In this document: positions 7,179-16,156 of the stretch, in pieces | How the letters are laid out: every line of letters starts with the position of its first letter | Position numbering within the stretch: position 1 is the first letter of the stretch | From: Planctomycetaceae bacterium | Lineage (GTDB): Bacteria > Planctomycetota > Planctomycetia > Gemmatales > Gemmataceae | NCBI GenBank assembly: GCA_013823135.1 | Contig: PNLP01000069.1 | Coordinates: 1 to 34,827 of the forward strand | Reading direction: 5' to 3' | DNA: 34,827 bases | Program-made: the position numbers and the translations under genes | The notes under the pieces: generated by a model | Databases searched by the model: none | Told to the model about the DNA's origin: nothing | Seen by the model: only the letters and a program-made list of their open reading frames with translations

Positions 7179-9401
7179 ATGATTCGGCTGACACTGCGAA
7201 CATTGCTCGCGTATATCGACGACACCCTCGAACCTGACGAGGCTCGCGTCCTGGGCAAGAAGGTCGCGGAAAGCGAAGAAGCCCAGAAGGTGATCGAACG
7301 GATCAAACACGTCACCCGGCGACGTGGGCTCGGCGCACCTGTCGCGGCCGGCAACGACGACGAAGGAGCTAACCCGAATGTCGTTTCGGAATACTTGAGC
7401 GACAACCTCAGTCCCGAGCAAGTTGGCGAACTCGAAGAGCGGTGCCTCGACTCCGATCTTCACCTCGCCGAAGTGGCCGCGTGCCACCAGATTCTTACGG
7501 TGATCCTCACCGATCCCGTTCGAGTGCCACCCACAGCAAACCAGCGTATGTACAAACTCGTCGCCGCTCCGGCGTCCGACCCGAACCGGAAACCCGGTAA
7601 GACCACGCCTGTGGGTGGGGTTGTGCCGACGGCCGCTGATCTACCCGATGCCGACGACCCCGATGCCGCATTGCTACTGGGGATGAAGCGATTCTCCGAA
7701 TCGGAGTCCTGGGCCGGGCGAATCGGCCTCGTGACTGCCGTGGGGGTCGTTTTCACCACGCTAGCGCTTGCGGTCTACTTCTCGCTCCCCACGAACCAAC
7801 CACAATCGCCAGAGACCTCTGCTGTTGCCTTGGCCCCCGTCTCACCACTCCCGACCCCGGTTACAACACCCAAGGTCGTGACGCCCGAGAAGGCACCGGA
7901 GCCGAAGAAGGTTGAGACGCCGGAACCGAAGAAAGTCGAAGCACCTGAACCCAAAAAGGTCGTGACGCCGGAACCGAAGAAGGTCGAGATGCCTGACCCG
8001 AAGGTCGGTGGACCCACGCCCGAAGACCTTGCGCCACTTCCTGGGAACGGTGAAGTCGGCAAGATCGAATCCACCAATGTGATCGTGCTGACTCGCAGCG
8101 CCGAAGCAACTGCAAAGTGGGGACGGGTTGATCCGGCAGGCCGCAATACCGTCAGGGCGAACGATCATGTGGTCGCACTCCCTGGCTTCAAGGCTGATGT
8201 CAAACTACTCTCCGGTTTGGTAGTGCATCTCTGGGGGAACGTTCCCGAACAGGTTCTGGCCAAACCGCCGTTGATGGAAGCCCGAGTGCGGTTCCATCCC
8301 GCGGCCGGTGGTTTCGATGCCGATCTCTCGCTCGATGCGGGACGGATCTACCTCACTGCGGGAAAACCTGCCGGGGCGAAGGTGCGGCTCCATATCGGCG
8401 CTGAGGTCTGGGACATCCAACTTCGCGATGAAAAGTCCGAGGTGATGGTTCAACTTAGCACGGCGTTCGTTCCGGGAACCCCCTACGCGAAAACAGGCGG
8501 CGAGAAAGCGAAAGCCGAGGCCCGCCTCGTGGTGCTCCGTGGCATCATCGACTTCCAGGCGCCGCTGAGGTTCAAGAAGTTCGACGGCATGAACGCGTGG
8601 ACCGAGGTCGCGTGGGACAGCAAGACCGCTCAGTTGTCCGACCCACACCCCGCACCCAAGGAAGACCTTCAGGCGAGCAAGATTCCCTCGATCGAAGCCG
8701 AGTTCGGCAAGGCCGTCCAGAAAACGCTGAGCGACGCTCAGAAGAACCTCACCAACCCGGAAGGTATTCGTGTGCTGCTCAAGGAACGGCTCGTGATGGA
8801 CCCGACGGACCGGCTGCGGCCCGGCATGTCGGCAGCGGAAATCGTGATGATCTTGTTCCCGACGCAGTGGGCAGCCTATGCCCAGGCTGCAATCATGGAT
8901 GGAGCTGAAGCGGGCGAGTTGCTCAAGGATGTTCTCGACTTGCTCCGCAACGAATCCCGCGGGTACGTGCGACAGGCCGCCATCGTGGCTCTGAGCAACT
9001 GGATTGCTCGCTCGCCCGACAACACGGAGATCCTGGTGAAGGGTATGGTCGAGAAAGGCTGGTTGCCAGAAGTGGCTGATCTCTTCGCGCAACTGATGCG
9101 TGGGTACGCATCGCCCGACATGAAGGACAAAACCGCCGCGGTCGCGGGGCTCGACAGGTTGGTTGAGCTACTGGACGACCAGCACCTCGCCGTTCGAGAG
9201 GCGGCACTCGGGAACTTGCTGGCCTTCTACGCGGGAGCGGAGACGGCATCGAACCGCATCCTGACCAGCACGGACATGGCGAGCCGCGAGTCGAACCGTG
9301 CGGGTGCCGATCCCGCACGGCTCAAGGCGTGGGAAGCCTTTCTGCGAGCCTGGAAGGACAACGCGGACGCCATTAAGAAGCGGATGAGCGAGAAGAAGTA
9401 A
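7179..9401 (+). CDS. Anti-sigma-like membrane protein with Pro-rich linker and large outer domain
   Basis: The 740-residue protein starts at ATG 7179 with GAGG-rich sequence upstream. Residues 1-45 (LLAYIDDTLEPDEA...) and 68-110 (VSEYLSDNLSPEQV...) look like two copies of the short helical region found at the N-terminus of many planctomycete anti-sigma-like proteins, though without the zinc-binding HxxxCxxC. One membrane segment spans about 181-202. A Pro/Glu/Lys linker with the repeated unit EPKKVETP covers about 238-275. The remainder (290-740) would be outside the cytoplasm: a beta-rich, possibly FecR-like part (about 300-480), then a helical HEAT-like part (about 560-700). It is divergent from the cytochrome pseudogene. 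A signalling or envelope-sensing role is plausible but unproven; no sigma factor gene is adjacent. Confidence 0.65.
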   Translation: MIRLTLRTLLAYIDDTLEPDEARVLGKKVAESEEAQKVIERIKHVTRRRGLGAPVAAGNDDEGANPNVVSEYLSDNLSPEQVGELEERCLDSDLHLAEVAACHQILTVILTDPVRVPPTANQRMYKLVAAPASDPNRKPGKTTPVGGVVPTAADLPDADDPDAALLLGMKRFSESESWAGRIGLVTAVGVVFTTLALAVYFSLPTNQPQSPETSAVALAPVSPLPTPVTTPKVVTPEKAPEPKKVETPEPKKVEAPEPKKVVTPEPKKVEMPDPKVGGPTPEDLAPLPGNGEVGKIESTNVIVLTRSAEATAKWGRVDPAGRNTVRANDHVVALPGFKADVKLLSGLVVHLWGNVPEQVLAKPPLMEARVRFHPAAGGFDADLSLDAGRIYLTAGKPAGAKVRLHIGAEVWDIQLRDEKSEVMVQLSTAFVPGTPYAKTGGEKAKAEARLVVLRGIIDFQAPLRFKKFDGMNAWTEVAWDSKTAQLSDPHPAPKEDLQASKIPSIEAEFGKAVQKTLSDAQKNLTNPEGIRVLLKERLVMDPTDRLRPGMSAAEIVMILFPTQWAAYAQAAIMDGAEAGELLKDVLDLLRNESRGYVRQAAIVALSNWIARSPDNTEILVKGMVEKGWLPEVADLFAQLMRGYASPDMKDKTAAVAGLDRLVELLDDQHLAVREAALGNLLAFYAGAETASNRILTSTDMASRESNRAGADPARLKAWEAFLRAWKDNADAIKKRMSEKK

Positions 9402-9411
9402 TAGGCTGTGA

Positions 9412-9461
9412 AAAAGCGAGGGGCCGGTGGGACTAAGCAGTCCCACCGGCCCCTTGCTTTT
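9412..9461. terminator. Bidirectional intrinsic terminator between convergent genes
   Basis: A long hairpin pairs AGGGGCCGGTGGGACT with AGTCCCACCGGCCCCT around the loop AAGC. It is extended by AAAAGC/GCTTTT after a single mismatch, so T-runs follow the stem on both strands. It lies 10 bases after the stop of the plus-strand gene and 10 bases from the stop of the minus-strand 2120-residue gene, so it can serve both. Confidence 0.9.
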
Positions 9462-9471
9462 CAGCACTTGA

Positions 9472-12400
9472 TCAGCGTTGCGGCGGGGCCACGTCGCGGA
9501 TCACGGCGCCGCGGTCTTCGCTCAGAACGAGGATCGCGAACCGGTCAATTGCCTGACGCTCCGGTGTGTTCACCGAGGAGTAGTCGAACCGGCCGCGGAG
9601 GTCGGTGTACCCGTCCTTGTGGAACTTCACCGAACCGTCGTGCAACTTCGCGTACACCTTCACGTACACCTTGCCCACGGCCTTCGCTCCGGCAGTCTCG
9701 GTCACCTGCAACTGGCCATAGTTCTCGGACATGTTCACCGACATGGTGCTCGCGAAGTGGGACACCGAGCGAGTCTTGCCCCCGGCCGTCACCTCGACCA
9801 ACACGTTGCGACCCTGGAACTCGGCTGGCAGTGGGAACGTGTGCTTGTTCCGTGCCGCTGGGAGTTTCACCAGGTTCGTCGCGTTCGGCTTGATGGTTGC
9901 GAACTGCCCTGCAGCACGCTGGACGAACGGGCTGCTGCTGAACAGCAACTCGACGTCCATCAGGTAGTAGTTCACCCGCACCGTGTCGATGTTCTGGAAC
10001 GTCAGGTTCACGCCCTCGGCGTTGACCGTCAACTCCACGTTCGGCTCGGTCGCGGCGAGGCCACCTTGGTTCTGGTTGCGGTCGTCCTTGTCGATCACCT
10101 TGCCACCCTTACCTTCGATCTCGTCCACCTGAGCGAGGATCGTGGCGAAGGCGTTCCGCCACCGGTCCACCGGGTGGAACTGGTACGCGGTGGCGATCGC
10201 ACGGGCCTTCTTCGGCTCGTCCTTGAACATCTCCAGGTACGCGGCACAGTAGTCGTACTGCATGCGGGTCGGGATCTTGTCCACGTTCACACGGGCAAAC
10301 GTGTCGAACGCCTCGTCGATGCGGTCCTGTAGGAGCAGGTAGTACACCGTTGCGAGCAGCGAAGCGTCGTCGAGTTCCTTGCCGTAGGTCACCGTCTTGA
10401 GGAAGCTGTGGTACTGCATTCGGAACGCGTCGTTCACGATCTGCCGGCGGTTGCCGAGTGAGTGAGCGCGGGCGTTCACCAGCGGCTTGTACTCCAGGTG
10501 CTCATACTGGGTGCGTGCGACCGGGTCGAGCGTGAACAACGGCGTGTCGATCGGCCCACCGCACTCGGCGACGAGTTGGTCCGAGTGCAGCAAGAACTGT
10601 CGGGCGGTCGGCACGTCGGCGTGCATGATCCCATAGGACCACAGCGTCGGGTTGTAAAGGTGCCGTTCGTTCAGCAATCGAATGGCCGCTTCGAAGAACG
10701 ACCGCTCTTTCACGCGAAACGCGATCTTCTCCAGGTTCAGCGCCCGGACGTTCTCGCGGTTCATGTACGCGAGCACTTCGTCGTTCGAGCCGTGCTGAGA
10801 GACATAATCCCACGAGGTCGTGTCCACGCGGGTCGCCTTGGCAACCACGTCGAACGTGGTCGGTTGTGCCGATGCGACGAACTGCTCATTCTTCGCGATG
10901 TGTACCGGGAAGTGCGGGAACTTGCCGGCCTTAGGGAAGTAGAAGTGGTAGTCGATCGTCTGCGTGCGGTACGGTTCCAGGTCGAGCGGGATGCTCTTGG
11001 TGAACTGGCCGTTCAGAACCGGGATGGCCCCGACTGGCAGTTGCAGGAGCACGCTCAGTTTCTGCCGCGACGAGGTCGGGTTCGTGACCACGACCTGGCA
11101 GCCGTACACCGTGTGAACGACGAACTCGCCGGTCACGAACTTGTCGTACTTTTCGCCGCCCTCTTCACGGTAGCGGTCGCCGTGGCGGTAGAAGTTTTCG
11201 CTCACGAGGATTGGTAGCTGGCCACCTTGGCCGTCCGCAGGGCGAACTTCCTCGTGGAACGCAATCAGGTTGTTGGCCGGCGTGAGGGTCATCCGGCCGG
11301 CATCGAATTTCACCTCGTGCTTGCCCGCCTCGAATGGCAGATCGAGCACGGACAGCGCGAACATCATCTCCGTGAAGTTCCGGCTCGCTTCGGCCAGGTG
11401 ACGTGACAGGAACGGCGACTTGCCGTCGTGGCGGGCGTAGTCCTGCCAGAACTCGGCCACAGGAACGAGGTCCGCGAGTTGCTGCTGAATGCGGATCTTG
11501 TAGTAGTTGTTCTCGGCCCATTCCTGGGTCGGGTCGAGCTTGCGATACAGCCGCCGAACGGCCTTCCGCTTGTCCAGATCCTCCGCGAAGAAGCCTTCAC
11601 CAGCCTTGTCGTCACCCTTCATCGCCTTCTCGTCCAGCATCCGGTCTTTGGTCGCTCCGTTGCGTCGCCCGGCGGCCTCCGCCGCGGGCTTGGCAGCCAT
11701 ACCGGCACTTGGCCCGCCCATGGCTCCTGGCGGTGCGGGCATCTGTGCCTTGGGGTCGCCGGTCAGTTGCGAATCCCGTGACACTTCTGAGCGGAGATCT
11801 TCGAGAGACTTCTTGGATTCCTTGAGCGTGGCGATTTCCTGCTTGATCCGGTCGGCCACCGCGTCGTCGCTGTTGAGGCCGCCCGAATCGACCCCGACAT
11901 TGAACATGAACAGTTCCTTGTCGATGTTCCGCGGGATGAGCCGCAGCAGGTCGTTGAAGTGCTTCGCGGTCTTCTCCGACTCGCCCGTGATCTTGCCTGC
12001 GAGGAGGACACGCTCGACGGTGTTCAGCCGGCCGTACTCCCACGGCTTCATGTAATTGCTGATGTCGTTCCCGAGCAGGTAGTGATCGAGGAACGTCTTG
12101 TCTTTCTTGTTGCGGAGGTACGGCTTCACCGTTTCCGCGAAGAACTGCGGGTCTTTCTTGCAAAGGAAGTAGCTCAACTCGTGGCAAGCGAACTGCGAGA
12201 AGAGCGCCCGCTTCTCTTCGATCTTGAGCTTCGGCCAACCGAGCACGAAGCCGAACTCGGTGAGCGTCGGGTTCTTCGAGAGTGTCGAGTAGAACGAGTA
12301 CACCTTGGCGAGGCTGTCGTAAGCCTGGAAGCGGCTCCCCGCGACGTCGGCGATCGTGAACGCTTGCTGCGGGGCGACGACGCTCACCTGCTTCTGTTGG

Positions 12401-15400
12401 GTGAAGTGCTTCGTCGGGTCGAGCCCGTTGCGGAGCCGCAGGTCGGCGAAGTGGGCCTGCACCTCGGCGAGGGTTGCGGAACGGAACGTGGTGCCGAGCG
12501 GATCGACTGCGACGATGTGGATCATCGCATGTGGGCCGACTTCCTTGCGGGTCAGCTTTATGACGCCGTCCTTGTCCGGAACCATGTTGACGGCGACGCT
12601 CGAAGCCTCGCCCAGGAAATCGAGGTTCGCGAAGTCACCCGAACTCGGAGCGGCCCAGCCACCATCCTGCTGCGGTGCGTTCGCGGGCGGGATTCCGCGA
12701 CCCGGATCGAACTTGCCACCGGCACCGAAAGCATCGCCACCCACGGCCACTTGCTCGCCGGTCTCGGTCGTGCGAATCGCCCACGGGTTCAAGAGCAGAG
12801 CAGGGCGTTCGAGCATGTTGCCGGGGTACTTCTTCTGCCCACGGCGATCGAGAACATACCGGTATTCGTCGCCAATGTTGCGGCCGGTGAGGTAGACCGA
12901 TTCCGCGTGCCCAGGGATGACCCCGCCCAGTTCCGGGTCACGCACGCGGCTCAGGTCAGCGAAGGCGTTGAACGCGGGCTGGTAGCGGGTCGCGAAGACG
13001 TGGACGCGGGTGAACTTCGACTCGTCCCGAAGCTGGATCGTGACGTTATCGTTGTCGGCCTTGACCGATTCGACCGCCACCGGCTTCAGGCCAGGCAGTT
13101 GCATGTGCCGCGTGGTGCCGAGCACGAAGCCCGACTCCACAACTCCCGCCACAACGCGAAGCCGAATCTTCTCGCCGCTGCGCTTCTGGTACAGGTCGTA
13201 GTCGCCCGCCGCGAGGTCGCGGATGTGAACCCGCCCCTGCGCGACCGAGATCGCCGAGAACTTGTCGGCCCGGATGTCGTTCCCACGCACCTCGAACAGT
13301 GCGAACTCGTCGCGTGAGGCAACCCCGGCGATGCCGATGTACGGCAGCGTGATCGGTTCACCCGCCTTGGCGTGGACCACTTGCCGGAACGTGTGGGCAT
13401 CGGTCGAGAGCGTCCAGGTGTGGGCGGTTCCCTCCGGGCCGCTCGCTGCGACGGTCACGATGTCCGCGAGTTGGCCGAGGTTCACGCGGCCGAGCGGGTC
13501 GCTCTTGAGCGTCACATGAACCGGGTTCTTAAAGTCGCGGTGTTTCAGGGTCACATGCACCGGGCGATCGGGCTTCGGTTCGCCGCTGCGACCGAGCAAC
13601 TCGATGACGTAGCCGGTGCCGAAGTGCGCGAGGTGCAGGTCTTCGATCTTGTCGGTTCGCTCAATCTCGTTCAGGTTGAACGCCTTCGCGGCGATCAGAT
13701 CGGTCGTCTTCCCGCTCCCGATGTTCTTCACCCTGGCAGTGAGCGTGACGGTGAGCGACTTGAGCCGGGCCGGGACGCGGATCTCGTGAACGGCCTCGCG
13801 ATCCTCGAACAACTGGAACGCGGGGACTTCCGTCGAAGAAGGGATGTCGCTGTTATCGAGCGAGACGATGCGGAGTTTCACGTCTTCGAGCAGCTTCAGT
13901 GACACCGGGGTGTCATTCAGAGTCAACCCGGCACGGATCAGGATCGGTGCGACCCGTTGCGTGAGCAGGCTTTCGCGGTCGACGTGGATGCCGGCCGCGA
14001 GGCGGTAGCCTTCGGGCTTGTGCTCGATGAAGTCGAGGCACGAGAAGTCGCCCCGGCTCAAGATGATCGGTCGTCGCCCCGGTTCGGCGGTGAAGGGGAT
14101 CGTGATCACGCCGTCCTTGTCGGACTTGTACTCGACGTTGCTGAGCCACAGGGACGCGTCCATCACGGGGCGGTTTTGCTCGTCGATGACGCGGACCGAT
14201 TGCCCGGCCGGCCCGACCGCAACCAGCGGGCGAAGCCGACCCTTGCGGATGAGCGCCCGGCTACTCTTGCCGGCCCCGATGAAGTCGATCACGTACACCC
14301 CCGGCTTGTTCAGCTCGGGGAAGTCGTACTTCCGGGGAATGCGGCGGAACGGTGAGTCGTCGTACTTGATCGAGCGTTCCGTGTTGGCAACCAATCCATC
14401 GAGGTTGATGTCGGTGTCCACTTCAACGAGCTTCGTCTTGTAGACCGTGCCCGTGTTCACCTCGAAGACCTTGACCAGCATCGTCGGCACGTTCTTGACG
14501 TGCAGGTTGAGCGACACGGCTTCGTCGGCCGCGTAGTCGGTCTTGTTCGTGAAGGCGAAGTCGATGTCGATGCGGTCTTTCAATGCCCGGAAGTTCTCGG
14601 GTGCGAGGCTCGACGCCCAGGTTTCCGGGTCGCCGCGACCGAGTTCGATTTGCACTTCGGCGAAGAGTTGCGTCAGGTATCGGTCGTCGATGTAGGGTTC
14701 GTATTGCTTGGTCGAAGCCTTGTCGTCCGCGAAGAAGGTCTTGAGGTAACTCCGGACGAGCGGTTCGTCATTCCCGACTGGTGGCAGCAGCGTGAACGCA
14801 AGGTAGTCTGCGCTCAGGCTGGCAGGGTGACGCTGCGAAGATTGCCGGTTGTTCAAATCCCGGCACATGTACCCTTGTTGGCGCGGGAGTTCAATGTAGG
14901 CCATGAAGCGGTTCTTGTCGTACACGTCGTTGGCACGGTCGAACGCGAGGCGGTGGAAGCCCACGTGCGCCTTCAGCGGGTTGTGAACGGGGTCGAGCCG
15001 TTCCACGAACTTTTCGAGCCGTTCCAGGTACGCGAGCGTGACCTTACGGTCACGCTTCCAGTCCTCGTCCGCCCCAGGTTGCAACTTTGTCAGGTAGGTG
15101 GTGACGAATGCGTGCTGGTTGAGAGTGCCGGGGCTGAGCTTCAGCACTTCATCGAGCTGAGCTAGGGTCATCTGCTTGTGGATCGGCAGGTAACCAAACT
15201 GCCCGGCGTGCTGCGCGTTCAGGTCGGCAACCACCATCTTGGGGAGGTCGGTCACGTCGGGCCGTGTGAGTCGCTGGAGCAGGTTCCGGCGGCGTTCCCA
15301 GCCGAGGTTGTCGTTTGCTGCGAGCCAGTCGAGGGCGGAGTTCTCGAAGTTGTCCAGGTTGTTCCAGTGGACCGACTGCGCACGGAGCGTTTCGCGTGCG

Positions 15401-15834
15401 ATCAGCTTTTGATCCAGCGCGATGGGAAGGTGAACGGTGTCGTTCACCGTTTCCTTCTGGTGATTGAAGTGAAGGTTCAGCCGATTCTGGAGGTAATCCA
15501 GGGTGGCCTTGGGATTCTTGTCGTAAGTGAGAAGCGCCCGGCGAGTTTGAATCTCGGTTAGCCGTGCGGTTTGGTGGTGTCGTTCGTGCCAGGGGCCGGT
15601 GAGGGCGTCGATCTTTTCGAACTGGCCGGTATTCAGGTAGTGGAGACAGTGGTAGTAGTAGTAATCGTCGGTGCCCGGGATGAGCTGCTTGAGGGCGACG
15701 GTGCGATCCTTCGCCAGTGCGAAGTCCTCGACGTAACCGATGTCCCCGGCCCGCGTGGCGGAGGGGGTGAACATGAGTGCGATTCCCAGCGAGGCGAGGC
15801 ACGCCCCCGGCACCCAGGAGATGATCCGACGCAT
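9472..15834 (-). CDS. Giant secreted protein (2120 aa) with macroglobulin-like domain
   Basis: The start at 15834 is supported by GAGGG about 6 bases upstream and by a signal peptide (MRRIISW, hydrophobic 8-22, probable cleavage near ATRA at 26-29). The first 400 residues are helical, with Tyr- and His-rich stretches. Around 430-610 there are beta-rich segments resembling the MG domains of the alpha-2-macroglobulin family (DEAVSLNLHVKN, GVYVIDFIGAGKSSRALI, VRVIDEQNRPVMDASL). A low-complexity Ala/Gly/Pro/Met linker lies near 1350-1400. Helical, repeat-like regions and a beta-rich end follow. The thioester motif GCGEQ of classical macroglobulins is not visible, so covalent protease trapping is unlikely. 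It probably acts in the periplasm or at the cell surface; the exact role is unknown. It is single and convergent with the anti-sigma-like gene. Confidence 0.7.
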   Translation of the reverse strand: MRRIISWVPGACLASLGIALMFTPSATRAGDIGYVEDFALAKDRTVALKQLIPGTDDYYYYHCLHYLNTGQFEKIDALTGPWHERHHQTARLTEIQTRRALLTYDKNPKATLDYLQNRLNLHFNHQKETVNDTVHLPIALDQKLIARETLRAQSVHWNNLDNFENSALDWLAANDNLGWERRRNLLQRLTRPDVTDLPKMVVADLNAQHAGQFGYLPIHKQMTLAQLDEVLKLSPGTLNQHAFVTTYLTKLQPGADEDWKRDRKVTLAYLERLEKFVERLDPVHNPLKAHVGFHRLAFDRANDVYDKNRFMAYIELPRQQGYMCRDLNNRQSSQRHPASLSADYLAFTLLPPVGNDEPLVRSYLKTFFADDKASTKQYEPYIDDRYLTQLFAEVQIELGRGDPETWASSLAPENFRALKDRIDIDFAFTNKTDYAADEAVSLNLHVKNVPTMLVKVFEVNTGTVYKTKLVEVDTDINLDGLVANTERSIKYDDSPFRRIPRKYDFPELNKPGVYVIDFIGAGKSSRALIRKGRLRPLVAVGPAGQSVRVIDEQNRPVMDASLWLSNVEYKSDKDGVITIPFTAEPGRRPIILSRGDFSCLDFIEHKPEGYRLAAGIHVDRESLLTQRVAPILIRAGLTLNDTPVSLKLLEDVKLRIVSLDNSDIPSSTEVPAFQLFEDREAVHEIRVPARLKSLTVTLTARVKNIGSGKTTDLIAAKAFNLNEIERTDKIEDLHLAHFGTGYVIELLGRSGEPKPDRPVHVTLKHRDFKNPVHVTLKSDPLGRVNLGQLADIVTVAASGPEGTAHTWTLSTDAHTFRQVVHAKAGEPITLPYIGIAGVASRDEFALFEVRGNDIRADKFSAISVAQGRVHIRDLAAGDYDLYQKRSGEKIRLRVVAGVVESGFVLGTTRHMQLPGLKPVAVESVKADNDNVTIQLRDESKFTRVHVFATRYQPAFNAFADLSRVRDPELGGVIPGHAESVYLTGRNIGDEYRYVLDRRGQKKYPGNMLERPALLLNPWAIRTTETGEQVAVGGDAFGAGGKFDPGRGIPPANAPQQDGGWAAPSSGDFANLDFLGEASSVAVNMVPDKDGVIKLTRKEVGPHAMIHIVAVDPLGTTFRSATLAEVQAHFADLRLRNGLDPTKHFTQQKQVSVVAPQQAFTIADVAGSRFQAYDSLAKVYSFYSTLSKNPTLTEFGFVLGWPKLKIEEKRALFSQFACHELSYFLCKKDPQFFAETVKPYLRNKKDKTFLDHYLLGNDISNYMKPWEYGRLNTVERVLLAGKITGESEKTAKHFNDLLRLIPRNIDKELFMFNVGVDSGGLNSDDAVADRIKQEIATLKESKKSLEDLRSEVSRDSQLTGDPKAQMPAPPGAMGGPSAGMAAKPAAEAAGRRNGATKDRMLDEKAMKGDDKAGEGFFAEDLDKRKAVRRLYRKLDPTQEWAENNYYKIRIQQQLADLVPVAEFWQDYARHDGKSPFLSRHLAEASRNFTEMMFALSVLDLPFEAGKHEVKFDAGRMTLTPANNLIAFHEEVRPADGQGGQLPILVSENFYRHGDRYREEGGEKYDKFVTGEFVVHTVYGCQVVVTNPTSSRQKLSVLLQLPVGAIPVLNGQFTKSIPLDLEPYRTQTIDYHFYFPKAGKFPHFPVHIAKNEQFVASAQPTTFDVVAKATRVDTTSWDYVSQHGSNDEVLAYMNRENVRALNLEKIAFRVKERSFFEAAIRLLNERHLYNPTLWSYGIMHADVPTARQFLLHSDQLVAECGGPIDTPLFTLDPVARTQYEHLEYKPLVNARAHSLGNRRQIVNDAFRMQYHSFLKTVTYGKELDDASLLATVYYLLLQDRIDEAFDTFARVNVDKIPTRMQYDYCAAYLEMFKDEPKKARAIATAYQFHPVDRWRNAFATILAQVDEIEGKGGKVIDKDDRNQNQGGLAATEPNVELTVNAEGVNLTFQNIDTVRVNYYLMDVELLFSSSPFVQRAAGQFATIKPNATNLVKLPAARNKHTFPLPAEFQGRNVLVEVTAGGKTRSVSHFASTMSVNMSENYGQLQVTETAGAKAVGKVYVKVYAKLHDGSVKFHKDGYTDLRGRFDYSSVNTPERQAIDRFAILVLSEDRGAVIRDVAPPQR

Positions 15835-16156
15835 GCGAAGCCCTCAGAAGAGGTTGCGACCCCGGACTGTGACCGATGTGGTCGGGGTATTCCCTGGAAG
15901 TAAAGACGTCATCTGTCCCCATTAAGACGTATCAAGAGTGTAACGAGTTTGACGGGGATCATAAAGGTAATGGTCCGAGCGTTCCGGATCGCGGGGTGTT
16001 CCTGAAAGGATCGGTGAGCCGAGGGGTATCGCCATCTGGGCTGAACCGCCGACAGGGTTTCGACTTCCAGACGCCGACACCCTTCCTATCTTGAACAGAG
16101 AGTGCGTTCAGATGCCGTCTGCCGCTTCGTGAGTCGCACAAACACCAGGTGCTGTG
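15835..16156. other. Divergent intergenic region, no gene seen
   Basis: This 322-base stretch separates the giant secreted-protein gene (minus) from the radical SAM gene (plus) and should carry both promoters. It includes a slightly AT-richer part near 15900-15975. I find no convincing promoter pair, strong hairpin or small gene with a good ribosome binding site. Confidence 0.4.

Noticed and set aside
8205..9092. Long open frame antisense to the anti-sigma-like gene
   Set aside because: It is Arg/His/Val-rich shadow coding opposite a gene with better motifs, and has no recognisable domain.
11959..13317. 452-codon open frame antisense to the giant secreted protein
   Set aside because: It is one of many shadow frames across that gene, with composition typical of antisense translation and no motif.
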